NCBI GenBank assembly: GCA_041589295.1
Contig: JBFHVZ010000037.1
Span: 1-21,831 of the forward strand
DNA from: Bermanella sp041589295
GTDB lineage: Bacteria > Pseudomonadota > Gammaproteobacteria > Pseudomonadales > Oceanobacteraceae
Length of the DNA stretch: 21,831 bases
Direction: 5' to 3'
Shown: piece by piece, positions 5,738 to 14,376 of the stretch
How the letters are laid out: each line of letters begins with the position of its first letter
Numbering within the stretch: the stretch's first letter is position 1
Position numbers and translations under genes: made by a program
The notes under the pieces: model-generated
What the model was told of the DNA's origin: nothing
The model's database searches: none
What the model saw: only the letters and a program-made list of their open reading frames with translations

Positions 5738-8161
5738 ATGACCGCTGAAAAGACCTACGATTCCTCAAGTATCAAAGTACTCAAGGGGTTAGATGCCGTT
5801 CGTAAACGCCCAGGTATGTACATCGGTGATACGGACGATGGCACTGGCCTACACCACATGGTGTTCGAGGTGGTGGATAACTCCATCGACGAAGCCCTAG
5901 CTGGCCACTGCTCTGAAATCAAAGTAACCATTCACCCCGATGAATCCATCAGCGTGTCTGATAACGGTCGTGGTATTCCAACCGATATCCACGCGGAAGA
6001 GGGCGTGTCTGCAGCGGAAGTTATCATGACCGTCTTGCACGCAGGCGGTAAGTTCGACGACAACAGCTACAAGGTCTCTGGTGGTTTGCACGGCGTAGGT
6101 GTTTCGGTAGTAAACGCGCTGTCAGATAAACTAAAACTCACCATTCGTCGCGCAGGTAAAGTGTGGGAGCAAACCTACACAGTGGGTGTGCCTGATGCGC
6201 CTCTGGCCGCAGTGGGCGATACCAGCACTACGGGTACTACGATTCATTTCCACCCAAGCCCAAATACCTTCACCAATATTCATTTCAATTACGATCATCT
6301 TGCCAAGCGTTTACGTGAACTGAGCTTTTTGAACTCAGGCGTGCGCATTGTATTAAAAGACGAGCGCTCGGACCGCGAAGAAGTATTTGAATTTGCCGGT
6401 GGTCTGCGCAGCTTTGTGGAATACCTGAACACCAACAAAACGGCATTGAATGACATCTTCCACTTTCAGCTGGACGGTGACACTCGCGAAGACGGCATCG
6501 GCGTTGAAGTGGCCATGCAGTGGAATGACAGCTTTAGCGAAAACATTTACTGCTTCACCAACAACATTCCGCAACGGGATGGCGGCACGCACTTAGCGGG
6601 TTTCCGCGGTGCATTAACCCGTTCTTTGAACAGTTACATCGAGCGTGAAGGCTTGGCCAAAAAAGCGAAAATCTCCACCACGGGTGATGACGCCCGTGAA
6701 GGTTTGACGGCTATTATTTCGGTTAAAGTGCCTGATCCTAAGTTCAGCTCACAGACCAAAGACAAGTTGGTGTCCTCTGAGGTGAAAACCGCAGTGGAAC
6801 AAGAAATGGCGAAATCTTTTAACGACTTCTTGCTAGAACAACCGCAACAAGCGAAAGAAATCGTTGGCAAAATGATGGACGCAGCCCGCGCCCGTGAAGC
6901 GGCTCGTAAGGCCCGTGAAATGACGCGTCGTAAAGGTGCGCTTGATATCGCAGGTCTGCCCGGCAAATTGGCAGACTGTCAGGAAAAAGACCCAGCGCTT
7001 TCTGAAATTTACCTAGTGGAGGGTGACTCGGCCGGTGGCTCCGCCAAACAAGGTCGAGATCGTCGTACTCAAGCGATTCTGCCGCTTAAAGGTAAAATCC
7101 TAAACGTCGAAAAAGCCCGCTTCGATAAGATGCTGTCCTCTGCCGAGGTCGGCACCCTGATCACCGCATTGGGTTGCGGTATTGGCCGCGAAGAATTCAA
7201 CCCAGATAAACTGCGTTACCACAGCATCATCATCATGACGGATGCCGACGTGGATGGTTCGCACATCCGTACGCTATTGCTGACCTTCTTCTTCCGTCAA
7301 ATGCCTGCAATTATTGAACGTGGACATATCTTCATTGCCCAGCCACCTCTGTACAAAATTAAGCGTGGTAAACACGAACAGTACATCAAAGACGATCCAG
7401 CGTTGGAGGAATACCTAACCTCGACCGCACTGGATGGCGCGGCATTGCACGTAAACCCAGAAGCCCCAGCCATTAGTGGCGAAGGTCTAGAGTCTCTGGT
7501 TCACACCTATCGTAGTGTTATGGCGTCCATTGAACGCTTGAACCGTGTGTACCCAGAACAAGTGTTGAAAGAAATGATTCACTTGCCGCGTTTGGCCAAG
7601 GAAGCGCTGACGGATAAAGCTCAGGTAAGCGCTTGGTGTGAGCAGTTAAACGCACGCTTTGAAGAAAAAAATAACGGCACCCAAGTAGTGGTTGAAGCCA
7701 TCGAAGATCAAGAGCGTCACATCTTTATTCCAGACGTGAAAGTCATCAATCACAGCATTCCTGTGGACTACCTGTTGAGCCATGAGTTCTTCGAATCCAG
7801 CATCTACAACAGCATTTGCAAACTGGGCGAACAGTTGCAAGATCTATTGGGTGAAGGTGCCTATATCCAACGTGGTGAGCGCACATGTCCTGTGAGCAGC
7901 TTTGAAGCAGCATTGCAGTGGTTAATGGGCGAAGCGAAGCGCGGTTACAGCATCCAGCGCTATAAAGGTCTGGGTGAAATGAACCCAGAGCAACTGTGGG
8001 AAACCACCATGGACCCAGAAACACGTCGTATGCTGCGCGTGACCATAGAAGATGCTGTTGCAGCGGATCAGATCTTCACCACGCTCATGGGCGATGAAGT
8101 AGAACCGCGCCGTAACTTCATCGAATCCAACGCCTTGCTGGTTGAGAACCTAGATTTCTAA
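5738..8161 (+). CDS. gyrB: DNA gyrase subunit B
   Basis: An 807-residue type IIA topoisomerase subunit; E. coli GyrB has 804. With GyrA it introduces negative supercoils using ATP. The N-terminal GHKL ATPase is clear: EVVDNSIDEALAG (Glu44 and Asn48), DNGRGIP and GGLHGVGVSVVNALS. The TOPRIM domain has LVEGDSAGGSAKQGRDR with Glu428 and the acidic triad DADVD (Asp502, 504, 506) in MTDADVDGSHIRTLLL. All are shifted four residues from the E. coli numbering. The C-terminus QRYKGLGEMNPEQLWETTMD binds GyrA/DNA. I chose the ATG at 5738, which yields MTAEKTYDSSSIKVLKGLDA and has GTGAG eight bases upstream. An in-frame GTG at 5726 adds four residues without a better ribosome-binding site. The gene follows recF by 14 bases and is closed by a terminator at 8181-8210. 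Confidence 0.98.
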   Translation: MTAEKTYDSSSIKVLKGLDAVRKRPGMYIGDTDDGTGLHHMVFEVVDNSIDEALAGHCSEIKVTIHPDESISVSDNGRGIPTDIHAEEGVSAAEVIMTVLHAGGKFDDNSYKVSGGLHGVGVSVVNALSDKLKLTIRRAGKVWEQTYTVGVPDAPLAAVGDTSTTGTTIHFHPSPNTFTNIHFNYDHLAKRLRELSFLNSGVRIVLKDERSDREEVFEFAGGLRSFVEYLNTNKTALNDIFHFQLDGDTREDGIGVEVAMQWNDSFSENIYCFTNNIPQRDGGTHLAGFRGALTRSLNSYIEREGLAKKAKISTTGDDAREGLTAIISVKVPDPKFSSQTKDKLVSSEVKTAVEQEMAKSFNDFLLEQPQQAKEIVGKMMDAARAREAARKAREMTRRKGALDIAGLPGKLADCQEKDPALSEIYLVEGDSAGGSAKQGRDRRTQAILPLKGKILNVEKARFDKMLSSAEVGTLITALGCGIGREEFNPDKLRYHSIIIMTDADVDGSHIRTLLLTFFFRQMPAIIERGHIFIAQPPLYKIKRGKHEQYIKDDPALEEYLTSTALDGAALHVNPEAPAISGEGLESLVHTYRSVMASIERLNRVYPEQVLKEMIHLPRLAKEALTDKAQVSAWCEQLNARFEEKNNGTQVVVEAIEDQERHIFIPDVKVINHSIPVDYLLSHEFFESSIYNSICKLGEQLQDLLGEGAYIQRGERTCPVSSFEAALQWLMGEAKRGYSIQRYKGLGEMNPEQLWETTMDPETRRMLRVTIEDAVAADQIFTTLMGDEVEPRRNFIESNALLVENLDF

Positions 8162-8180
8162 TCCAGATCCTCTCGTCAAT

Positions 8181-8210
8181 AAAAAAGGCCGATGTGAGTC
8201 GGCCTTTTTT
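8181..8210 (+). terminator. Intrinsic terminator of the dnaA-dnaN-recF-gyrB cluster
   Basis: A 12-base-pair stem AAAAAAGGCCGA / TCGGCCTTTTTT with loop TGTGAG (8193-8198) lies 20 bases after the gyrB stop. The GC-rich GGCCGA part is followed by six T residues on the plus strand. The A run on the other arm means it could also act on minus-strand transcripts. Confidence 0.9.
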
Positions 8211-8237
8211 ATTCGTGTTCACTGTTAGAGATGCTCC

Positions 8238-8966
8238 ATGCCTTACTTCACATCGCTGTTTAACGCCTTTCCAAAGCACAGTCTGAAGCGCTTGGCATTG
8301 CCGGTTGCTATGAAGCACCGAAACCAGCAAATGTTTGTTTGTCATGCTGCCGTGGGCAGTGAGGCTATCTCGTTTGAAGAAGGGCAGGGCACCTTAATTA
8401 AAGACGATGAAATCTCTACGGTTATCAAAAACCACAATGGGTTGATCGTAAAATTCGTAAAGGCCCGTCGCTGGCACGAGTACTACAAAGTGTTTTATGG
8501 CGCCAGTCGCACCAGCAAAGAAGTACAGAGCAATGTGCGGTTAAAGGAATTGGGGCTAACGGTCCCAGACATTACTGAGTACGGTATCGCCCTGATTCCC
8601 ACCCATTTTTTTGGTTATACCGGCTACTATGTAATGCGTCCGGCACCGGGCTTAGGTGAGGCTCACTTGTTCTTAAATGGCTTAAAGCCCGAGGCGCAGC
8701 AGAATTTTGCGGAGCAATTAATTCGTGATCTGACGACTCTAAAAGCGCATCGTATTATTTACGGTGATTTAGCATTGCGAAATATTTTTTGCAGTGAAAC
8801 CGGGGCGCTATGTTGGATTGATACGGGCATTGATGAGTTTCCAGCCCGACAGAAAAAGCGCTTTAAGCGTAAGTGGAAACAGAGTATTGAACAGTTCTTG
8901 CGTTGGGAAAGCCAAAAGGAGCTACTCAACGAAGAGCAGCTCGCTCGAATTAAAGCCTTAGCTTAA
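8238..8966 (+). CDS. WaaP/Kdo-kinase-like lipopolysaccharide kinase family protein
   Basis: A 242-residue soluble protein of the small protein-kinase-like fold seen in LPS core kinases (WaaP, KdkA, InaA). The catalytic loop is IIYGDLALRNIFC: Asp177 and Asn182 form the DLxxxN pattern, although the usual His/Tyr before the Asp is YG here. CWIDTGIDEF follows, with Asp195 in the metal-binding position. The C-terminus is strongly basic (KKRFKRKWKQ), compatible with membrane contact. Such enzymes phosphorylate Kdo or heptose of the LPS inner core; the actual substrate here is unknown. The gene begins 28 bases after the gyrB terminator with only a weak Shine-Dalgarno, and its stop codon overlaps that of plsC by 4 bases on the opposite strand. 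It is not part of the standard gyrB-plsC neighbourhood, but the surrounding envelope genes fit an LPS role. Confidence 0.75.
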   Translation: MPYFTSLFNAFPKHSLKRLALPVAMKHRNQQMFVCHAAVGSEAISFEEGQGTLIKDDEISTVIKNHNGLIVKFVKARRWHEYYKVFYGASRTSKEVQSNVRLKELGLTVPDITEYGIALIPTHFFGYTGYYVMRPAPGLGEAHLFLNGLKPEAQQNFAEQLIRDLTTLKAHRIIYGDLALRNIFCSETGALCWIDTGIDEFPARQKKRFKRKWKQSIEQFLRWESQKELLNEEQLARIKALA

Positions 8967-9832
8967 CGCATAAACTCATTCCACTTTTCTTGGCCGTAGC
9001 GAATAGCGTTGGCGACAAAACCGTCGGTACTCGACTTTTGTGGAAAGTGATTGATGTCGTTGTAATCAAAGCCTTCGTCATAGGGGTAGGTGCTGATCTC
9101 ATCAACCTTGGCATTGACCCAATTCTGTACTTCTTCGTTAACCTGCTCCCAAGTCTTACCTTGGGTCGAAATCGGCGCTCCAATCACCACTTGAATCGTC
9201 CCTGGAATTTTTAACCAGCGTTTGTTATTCCAATGTTCGCCAGCGTTGTGCGCCACAGGAATCACATCAACACCCGCTGTGGTTGCCAAAAGGGCACCGC
9301 CTTTAGAAAACGCTCGACGTTTGCCCGGTTCGACGCGAGTGCCTTCCGGGAAAATCAGAATATCTTCACCACGCTTCAAGCGCTCACTGCCTTTCTCGAG
9401 AATTTGTTTCATGGCCGAACGGCCTTCGCTGCGGTTGATGAAAATCGGGTTTAGCAACGCGATACCCCAGCCAAAAAACGGTACATAAAACAGCTCTTGT
9501 TTCAGTACCACGGTATTGGGATCAAATACATTTTGTAAAAAGAGCGTTTCCCACGTGCTTTGATGTTTGGACATGATGACGTAACCACGATCATCTTTAG
9601 GTAGGTTTTCATGCCCGGAAACTTGGTAATCTATGCCGCAGATATGCTTCGCAATCCAAACGGTTCCATGGCAAAAGGTGCCAATAATAAGCTTGAAACG
9701 ACGTTCATAAGACAGGAACGGACCAATGGTCATGCCTAGCAGGTAGCTGTTGGCGGCCAACAAAGGCATGCAAACGTATAAAGGAAAGGTGCGGATGGCA
9801 GCCAGCCATTTGGGCTGTAGGTCAAACAACAT
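8963..9832 (-). CDS. plsC: 1-acyl-sn-glycerol-3-phosphate acyltransferase
   Basis: An integral or peripheral inner-membrane acyltransferase that converts lysophosphatidic acid to phosphatidic acid. From the ATG at 9832 it has 289 residues. A hydrophobic N-terminal segment (about 15-40) is followed by acyltransferase motif I SKHQSTWETL, with His90 and a Glu95 in place of the common Asp (HX4E instead of HX4D). Motif II-like LLNPIFINRSEG and motif III FPEGTR (161-166) follow. An upstream TTG at 9841 would add three residues. The ATG is preferred because GTGAG sits 9 bases before it. The gene is convergent with the kinase gene at 8238-8966 and shares the TTAA at 8963-8966 as both stop codons. In Pseudomonas the orthologue is near gyrB and gmhB, as here, but here a 4-kb gene separates it from gmhB. 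Confidence 0.92.
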   Translation of the reverse strand: MLFDLQPKWLAAIRTFPLYVCMPLLAANSYLLGMTIGPFLSYERRFKLIIGTFCHGTVWIAKHICGIDYQVSGHENLPKDDRGYVIMSKHQSTWETLFLQNVFDPNTVVLKQELFYVPFFGWGIALLNPIFINRSEGRSAMKQILEKGSERLKRGEDILIFPEGTRVEPGKRRAFSKGGALLATTAGVDVIPVAHNAGEHWNNKRWLKIPGTIQVVIGAPISTQGKTWEQVNEEVQNWVNAKVDEISTYPYDEGFDYNDINHFPQKSSTDGFVANAIRYGQEKWNEFMR

Positions 9833-10042
9833 ATCAAACAACTCACATTAACCAGTAAAACACGTCCATGCGCTGCATGTGGGGAATCCGGATAGTATAG
9901 CCATCAACCCATTTTTGCAGGGACACAATAGAGATCGACCCGATGAGACAATGGGTCAGGCAGTCAGTTCACCTGCCTAAATATACCCAAGCTTGGTTTT
10001 AGAATCAGTTACCAAAGTCTCCATTTTAGTAGGCGAAGATAC

Positions 10043-10073
10043 AAAAAAGCACCCAGTGGTTAAAAGGGTGCTT
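10043..10073 (-). terminator. Intrinsic terminator of the large exported protein gene
   Basis: Read on the minus strand, the stem AAGCACCC / GGGTGCTT (loop of 11 bases) is followed directly by a run of T (the plus-strand A run at 10043-10048). It lies about 70 bases downstream of the stop at 10145 and points the right way for that gene. Confidence 0.8.
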
Positions 10074-10098
10074 ACGAGGATTGACTTAGGAGGGAAGT

Positions 10099-10133
10099 AG
10101 CCACTTACTCGCAGTGGATGTAAGTGGCTTTTT
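10099..10133 (+). terminator. Plus-strand terminator-like hairpin in an antisense position
   Basis: A perfect 10-base-pair stem AGCCACTTAC / GTAAGTGGCT (10099-10108 and 10120-10129, 11-base loop) with five T residues at 10129-10133, the first of them paired. It has the form of a terminator for rightward transcripts. Both flanking genes are leftward and the minus strand has no T run here, so it would stop transcription entering the large gene antisense, or end an unrecognised rightward RNA. Confidence 0.65.
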
Positions 10134-10144
10134 AGGCGGGTTCG

Positions 10145-13100
10145 TTATAGTCGTTTAAAACGACGGGCTAGCATTGGCAGTAGAAATACCAACCAGAATA
10201 CGGAACCACTGCCTTCGTCATTTAAGCCTCGATCGTCCGCGAAGCTAGAACGGTTTTTGTCATTTGGATAGGCGTCTTTGTTGTCGCCGACACCGTCACC
10301 GTCGCTGTCCACGGTTTCAGAGGCGTCTCTAGGAAACGCGTCTAGGTTGTCGCCCACGCCGTCGCCATCGCTGTCTTTTGACTCATTTTTGTCTCTAGGG
10401 AATGCATCGGCCTTGTCACCGACGCCATCGCCGTCAGTGTCTTTGGTTTCATTAGGGTCTTTTGGAAACGCATCCGCATTGTCGCCAACACCGTCTTTGT
10501 CGGTATCTTTCCACTCTGTTTTATCTTTGGGGAAGACATCAGAGTTATTACCCACGCCATCACCGTCGTCATCGAACGCTTCTAGCGGGTTGTCGTCGAA
10601 TAAATCAGCATTATCACCCACGCCATCACGATCTTGATCATAGGCTTCATTCGGATCGTCATCGAATTGATCGGCATTGTTACCAACACCATCACCGTCA
10701 TCGTCAAAGGCTTCTAATGGGTTATCATCAAACAGGTCCGCGTGATTGCCAACGCCGTCACCGTCATCATCTAGCCATTCCAATGGGTCCTCTGGGAAAA
10801 CATCGACGTTGTCTAAATAACCATCGCCATCGGTGTCACCGTAGGTGATCGTGATAATAAAACTTTGGAAAACAGTCTCAGGCACGGGCGCGTTATCTGT
10901 CACTAACACGGTAACCGTATAAGACCCAACCTCGAGCTGCTCAGAGGCAAACGAAGGGTCTTCAATGTTGGCACCGTCAAACCCGAGTTGGGACAGATCC
11001 CACTGATAAAGGTGAGAGTCTTCGGCATTTTGATCGACCACTTCAAGGTTTAGCGTGATAGGACCGTCGGTATTGTTAGGCTCGCTGACCTCAACTCCGT
11101 CTTGTTCAATTACCAGCGCCAATGTTGGTGCCAAGTTAAAGTCGTAGGCTGTGACGGTCATTAGATTTGATTCATCACTCACGAGCCATTCAGAGTCGGC
11201 GTAGCCGTCCACAATGCTAAAGCGACTGGTCTCAATGCCTTCAACCACATCGTCATTAATAAGCGTAAGCGTGTGTGTGGCTTGGCTTTGCCCTTGGGCT
11301 ATATCGAGCGTGATCGGAAGCGTTATGGTTTCAAAATCGGCCTGCTCCACTGTGCTGCTGCCTTCGAGATTGATCACGACTTGTAAGGCTTCAGGCGTCG
11401 GGCCGTTTAGTACAACAGCAATATCAAAATTTTCTGTTTCGCCTGCGCTGGCTGTTGTGGTTTCAAAGCCGATGGTGGGATAAACATAAATGTATTGATT
11501 TTGTTGCGCCTGATTGCCCGCTAAATCGTTTGCTACCCAAACGATTTGGTTGCGACCGATAGGTAGGTTTAAAGCATACTCCAGTGCTTCGTTTGCTTCG
11601 ATGACGGTTCCATTTAGTTCAAGATGAACGTTCGCTGTGGGTGTGCCGTTTAAACGATCAAACAAGTCTGAGGCAGCTGGTGTTGCGCTGACGGGAATGG
11701 TTACCGCTGTTGTTTCGCCCGTATTTGAAACCTTGATAACCGGTAGACTTTCATCTGATACGAAATACGGATTGCCATTATCGACCGTATTATTTGGGTC
11801 AACCTCGTTAGTTACGCCGTCATTATCCGTGTCATTGAGTGAAGGATCTGGATTAACGCCGTCAAGGTTATCGCCATAGCCGTCTGCATCTGCATCCGTC
11901 CACTGTGTTGGCTCGTTAGGAAATGCGTCTTCAAAACCTCGGTAACCATCGCTGTCCACATCATCCACAATACTTGGGTCTAACAGTAAGTGGTGTAGTT
12001 TATTTTTTAGCAGCGCAAACAAGTGCAGACTTTCGTCATCGGCTTTAATTGCTGTTAACGTTGCTTGTTCGATGTTGGCATTAGCGTCTAATTCGAAGCT
12101 GGCCAACGATAGGAACTCATAAACATCGGCGGCAGGGCTATCAATTAACCAAGTTAATAAACGCGTTTCACACAATGCAATGACCGCTTGTTGACTGTCA
12201 TTAATCGTAACGGAAGTGATCGCACTCAGTTCTGAGTCACAGCCCTGTGTGCGGGCTAAGATGTCAAAGTCTTTTGGTTCTACTAAATAAAGTGAACCGG
12301 CGATATCTGAAGCCAGCGCAAAATCAAAAGGTTGGCCTGCTATACGAACCGGTGTGAACTGGGCAAGATCTAAATTACTAAGGTTATAAAAGCTGGATTC
12401 ATTGAATTCAGCGTCTGGATCAAAGGCCGTTAATTGTGAATGCAAACCCAAAACTTCAGGAATGTCGTCACCTTCCCCTTTAATATTTGAAGCAATGACT
12501 TTCTTAAATGAGCGATCCCCATTGCCGGGTTTAAACCAACCGGATGTGAATAAACCACTTTCGAATTGTTGGTGATAACCAATGCCGCCATCTGTTCCAC
12601 TATTCTCACCCGTTAAAAAATAATCCAAACCTTCAGCATCATTTAATTCGCCAATGTACATAGCGTTGATACTCACGATTTCGCTGGACGTGATTTTATT
12701 AATGGTGTTACCGGCAAGGTCGATGGAATGAACACTGGATTGCGCCGTCGCATTTTCATAACCAATGCGGCCGCCTAGGTGTAATTCATCAATTAAGTCG
12801 CCATCCATATCCACTGCAAGCAACGCATTTACAGCTGTGTGTTCATCCGCGACAAAACTAAAGGGGACCGAAGCTGAAAGTGAGAAGTTATCTATGCCTA
12901 ACCGATTAAATGCAAAAATGTATGTGTCATTCTCCTCGGTCATTTGGTTTAGTTGCACCAGATTAAAATCTTGAATGGTGCCAGAGGTAGAATCTGTGCG
13001 GGTTATGACTTCGTGACTGCGATCAGCCGAGTTGTAAAAGCCTCGCCATTCGAAACTTAAAGATAATGAGTAACGATTTAGTAGGCTTTGTTGTGGTTGC

Positions 13101-14314
13101 GCTTTGCCGTGATTCGAAACAAACAGCTTTACGTCCGATTCGATAAATCCATCTTCACCATCGCTTATCAAGCGAGTGGGTATCGCACGCAGAGCGCCGG
13201 GCGTTTTATAAGGGCTGAATTGCGCGATGGTGGTTTCATGGGTGTCATTTGCATCATCCCATTGAACAACGACTAGATCATAAACATCAGGTAGACCATC
13301 TTCTTTGGTGACCTTGTCATAAATAATGTCTGCAAAGCCATCGTTATCGAGATCATAGATTGAGAAGAACTGGGTAGCGTTTGTTAACTCGCTAACGTAA
13401 ACCCAGCTACCACCATGGTTGGGGTTATAGAATTGAACTTGTCCATTTGTGGACTGAGAAACAATTTCGAAAACGGCATCGTCATCCACGTTTGCGATCA
13501 AAAAGTTTCCGCCTAGGGTTGCAGGGGATAAAGCATTTTTGGCTTGCCATGCTGTTCCATCAAAGTTAGCGAAGTAGCCATTTTCGGTAACAAGTTCTTG
13601 GTGGGCATCTAGCGTGTCGATATCGCCTACCTGACAGTAGCCACCCGTATTGAGGGATGCAGTAAGTGAGTCACCATTCAATATGTGAATGTAATCTTGC
13701 GAACAAATCACTAGGTGCTGGGTGTCATCGGTGGCTGTTAGATTCACTAATGACAAGATGTCGCTGTCGACTTCCGCACTTTCGCCCAGTTCGTGGGTTT
13801 TTTCAGAAAGTTGGGAAGCGGTTACGGAAATGTCATGGCGACTGTTATCTGTATTGTCGGTAAACGTAATGCGAGTTAATTTACCACCGGCGTGACCGAG
13901 CAAAACTTCGTTTAGCGAAAGGCGAATGCCTGACATAAAGCTGTGATCGCTCGATTCAAGCTCACCCTTTTTTATAATTTCGTATTGGTCTGTATTCCAA
14001 TCCAACAGCAACCAATGATCGTTAGCTGAGTCTGCGATAGTAGACGCCGTGGCGATAATTTCTAAATCTAAGTCGTCATCGGCTTGCACTGCGAAAAAAC
14101 CAGCGCCACCAATGTTTCCCGCCAATGTCAGTTCACTGGCAATTTCTGAGTCGATCAGCGTGTTATTTGGCTCGGCTGCATGGGCAGTTTGGGCGAGCGA
14201 GAAGGCAAGGCTTAGTGATACTAGGGTTAGCGAGACAGGTAATGCGCAGACCTGTGCGCGCGCCTGAGCTGGGGCCCGTAGCGAGTCCAGCAGAAAATTC
14301 CGTAAGCGCATCAT
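10145..14314 (-). CDS. Large exported FG-GAP/Calx-beta/thrombospondin type 3 repeat protein with GlyGly-CTERM-like tail
   Basis: A 1389-residue protein that I cannot assign to a named family as a whole. Residues 1-46 form a long signal peptide (basic n-region, then VSLTLVSLSLAFSLAQ, AHA cleavage site). Residues about 47-780 hold repeated beta-rich modules with Ca-binding-like loops such as DLDNDGFADIIYD and DMDGDLIDELHLGG, typical of FG-GAP/VCBS propellers. Three DxDxDG repeats follow (about 782-850), then a beta domain (850-945), a Calx-beta-like domain (947-1058), a PKD-like domain (1065-1158) and nine tandem thrombospondin type 3 repeats (1159-1357). The end, SGSVFWLVFLLPMLARRFKR, is a hydrophobic helix plus Arg cluster, resembling the GlyGly-CTERM signal processed by rhombosortase. 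It is likely a Ca-dependent surface or secreted protein; ligand unknown. AAGGA precedes tandem ATGs at 14314 and 14311; the second has the better spacing. A CRP-like site lies upstream and a terminator downstream. Confidence 0.85.
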   Translation of the reverse strand: MMRLRNFLLDSLRAPAQARAQVCALPVSLTLVSLSLAFSLAQTAHAAEPNNTLIDSEIASELTLAGNIGGAGFFAVQADDDLDLEIIATASTIADSANDHWLLLDWNTDQYEIIKKGELESSDHSFMSGIRLSLNEVLLGHAGGKLTRITFTDNTDNSRHDISVTASQLSEKTHELGESAEVDSDILSLVNLTATDDTQHLVICSQDYIHILNGDSLTASLNTGGYCQVGDIDTLDAHQELVTENGYFANFDGTAWQAKNALSPATLGGNFLIANVDDDAVFEIVSQSTNGQVQFYNPNHGGSWVYVSELTNATQFFSIYDLDNDGFADIIYDKVTKEDGLPDVYDLVVVQWDDANDTHETTIAQFSPYKTPGALRAIPTRLISDGEDGFIESDVKLFVSNHGKAQPQQSLLNRYSLSLSFEWRGFYNSADRSHEVITRTDSTSGTIQDFNLVQLNQMTEENDTYIFAFNRLGIDNFSLSASVPFSFVADEHTAVNALLAVDMDGDLIDELHLGGRIGYENATAQSSVHSIDLAGNTINKITSSEIVSINAMYIGELNDAEGLDYFLTGENSGTDGGIGYHQQFESGLFTSGWFKPGNGDRSFKKVIASNIKGEGDDIPEVLGLHSQLTAFDPDAEFNESSFYNLSNLDLAQFTPVRIAGQPFDFALASDIAGSLYLVEPKDFDILARTQGCDSELSAITSVTINDSQQAVIALCETRLLTWLIDSPAADVYEFLSLASFELDANANIEQATLTAIKADDESLHLFALLKNKLHHLLLDPSIVDDVDSDGYRGFEDAFPNEPTQWTDADADGYGDNLDGVNPDPSLNDTDNDGVTNEVDPNNTVDNGNPYFVSDESLPVIKVSNTGETTAVTIPVSATPAASDLFDRLNGTPTANVHLELNGTVIEANEALEYALNLPIGRNQIVWVANDLAGNQAQQNQYIYVYPTIGFETTTASAGETENFDIAVVLNGPTPEALQVVINLEGSSTVEQADFETITLPITLDIAQGQSQATHTLTLINDDVVEGIETSRFSIVDGYADSEWLVSDESNLMTVTAYDFNLAPTLALVIEQDGVEVSEPNNTDGPITLNLEVVDQNAEDSHLYQWDLSQLGFDGANIEDPSFASEQLEVGSYTVTVLVTDNAPVPETVFQSFIITITYGDTDGDGYLDNVDVFPEDPLEWLDDDGDGVGNHADLFDDNPLEAFDDDGDGVGNNADQFDDDPNEAYDQDRDGVGDNADLFDDNPLEAFDDDGDGVGNNSDVFPKDKTEWKDTDKDGVGDNADAFPKDPNETKDTDGDGVGDKADAFPRDKNESKDSDGDGVGDNLDAFPRDASETVDSDGDGVGDNKDAYPNDKNRSSFADDRGLNDEGSGSVFWLVFLLPMLARRFKRL
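10246..10840 (-). repeat. Nine tandem thrombospondin type 3 coding repeats, period about 66 bases
   Basis: The region encodes nine copies of a 21-22-residue unit of the form DxDGDGVGDNxDAFPxD. Each has a Ca-binding loop and an adjacent Pro/Asp segment. Copies 2-3 and 4-5 share DLFDDNPLEAFDDDGDGVGN, yet their DNA differs at many synonymous positions. A second, looser cluster of three units lies at about 11780-11975. This is a protein repeat seen through DNA, not a CRISPR or satellite. Confidence 0.85.
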
Positions 14315-14376
14315 AATTCCTTATTAATAGATGACTTACGGGATTCTATAGACGACGACTAGTGCCGACAAAAGAC

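Larger units (their letters stand above)
9833..10144. other. Gene-free gap between plsC and the large exported protein
   Basis: About 310 bases without a credible coding frame. The plsC-proximal part holds a minus-strand -10-like TATACT (9899-9894) without a good -35, and an imperfect GACCC/GGGTC inverted repeat (about 9937-9957). The distal part holds two hairpins with U-runs on opposite strands (10043-10073 and 10099-10133), described separately. I recognise no RNA gene. Confidence 0.5.

Noticed and set aside
9548..9561. Third parS around the CACGTG at 9552-9557
   Set aside because: Only the central hexamer matches; the flanking arms are not palindromic and do not fit parS.
10278..10637. 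119-codon plus-strand frame with repeated TPSPS
   Set aside because: It is the antisense of the Asp/Gly-rich TSP3 repeats; the repetition comes from the real gene.
10246..10840. CRISPR array suggested by the 66-base periodicity
   Set aside because: The units are coding and diverged, with no identical repeats separated by unique spacers.
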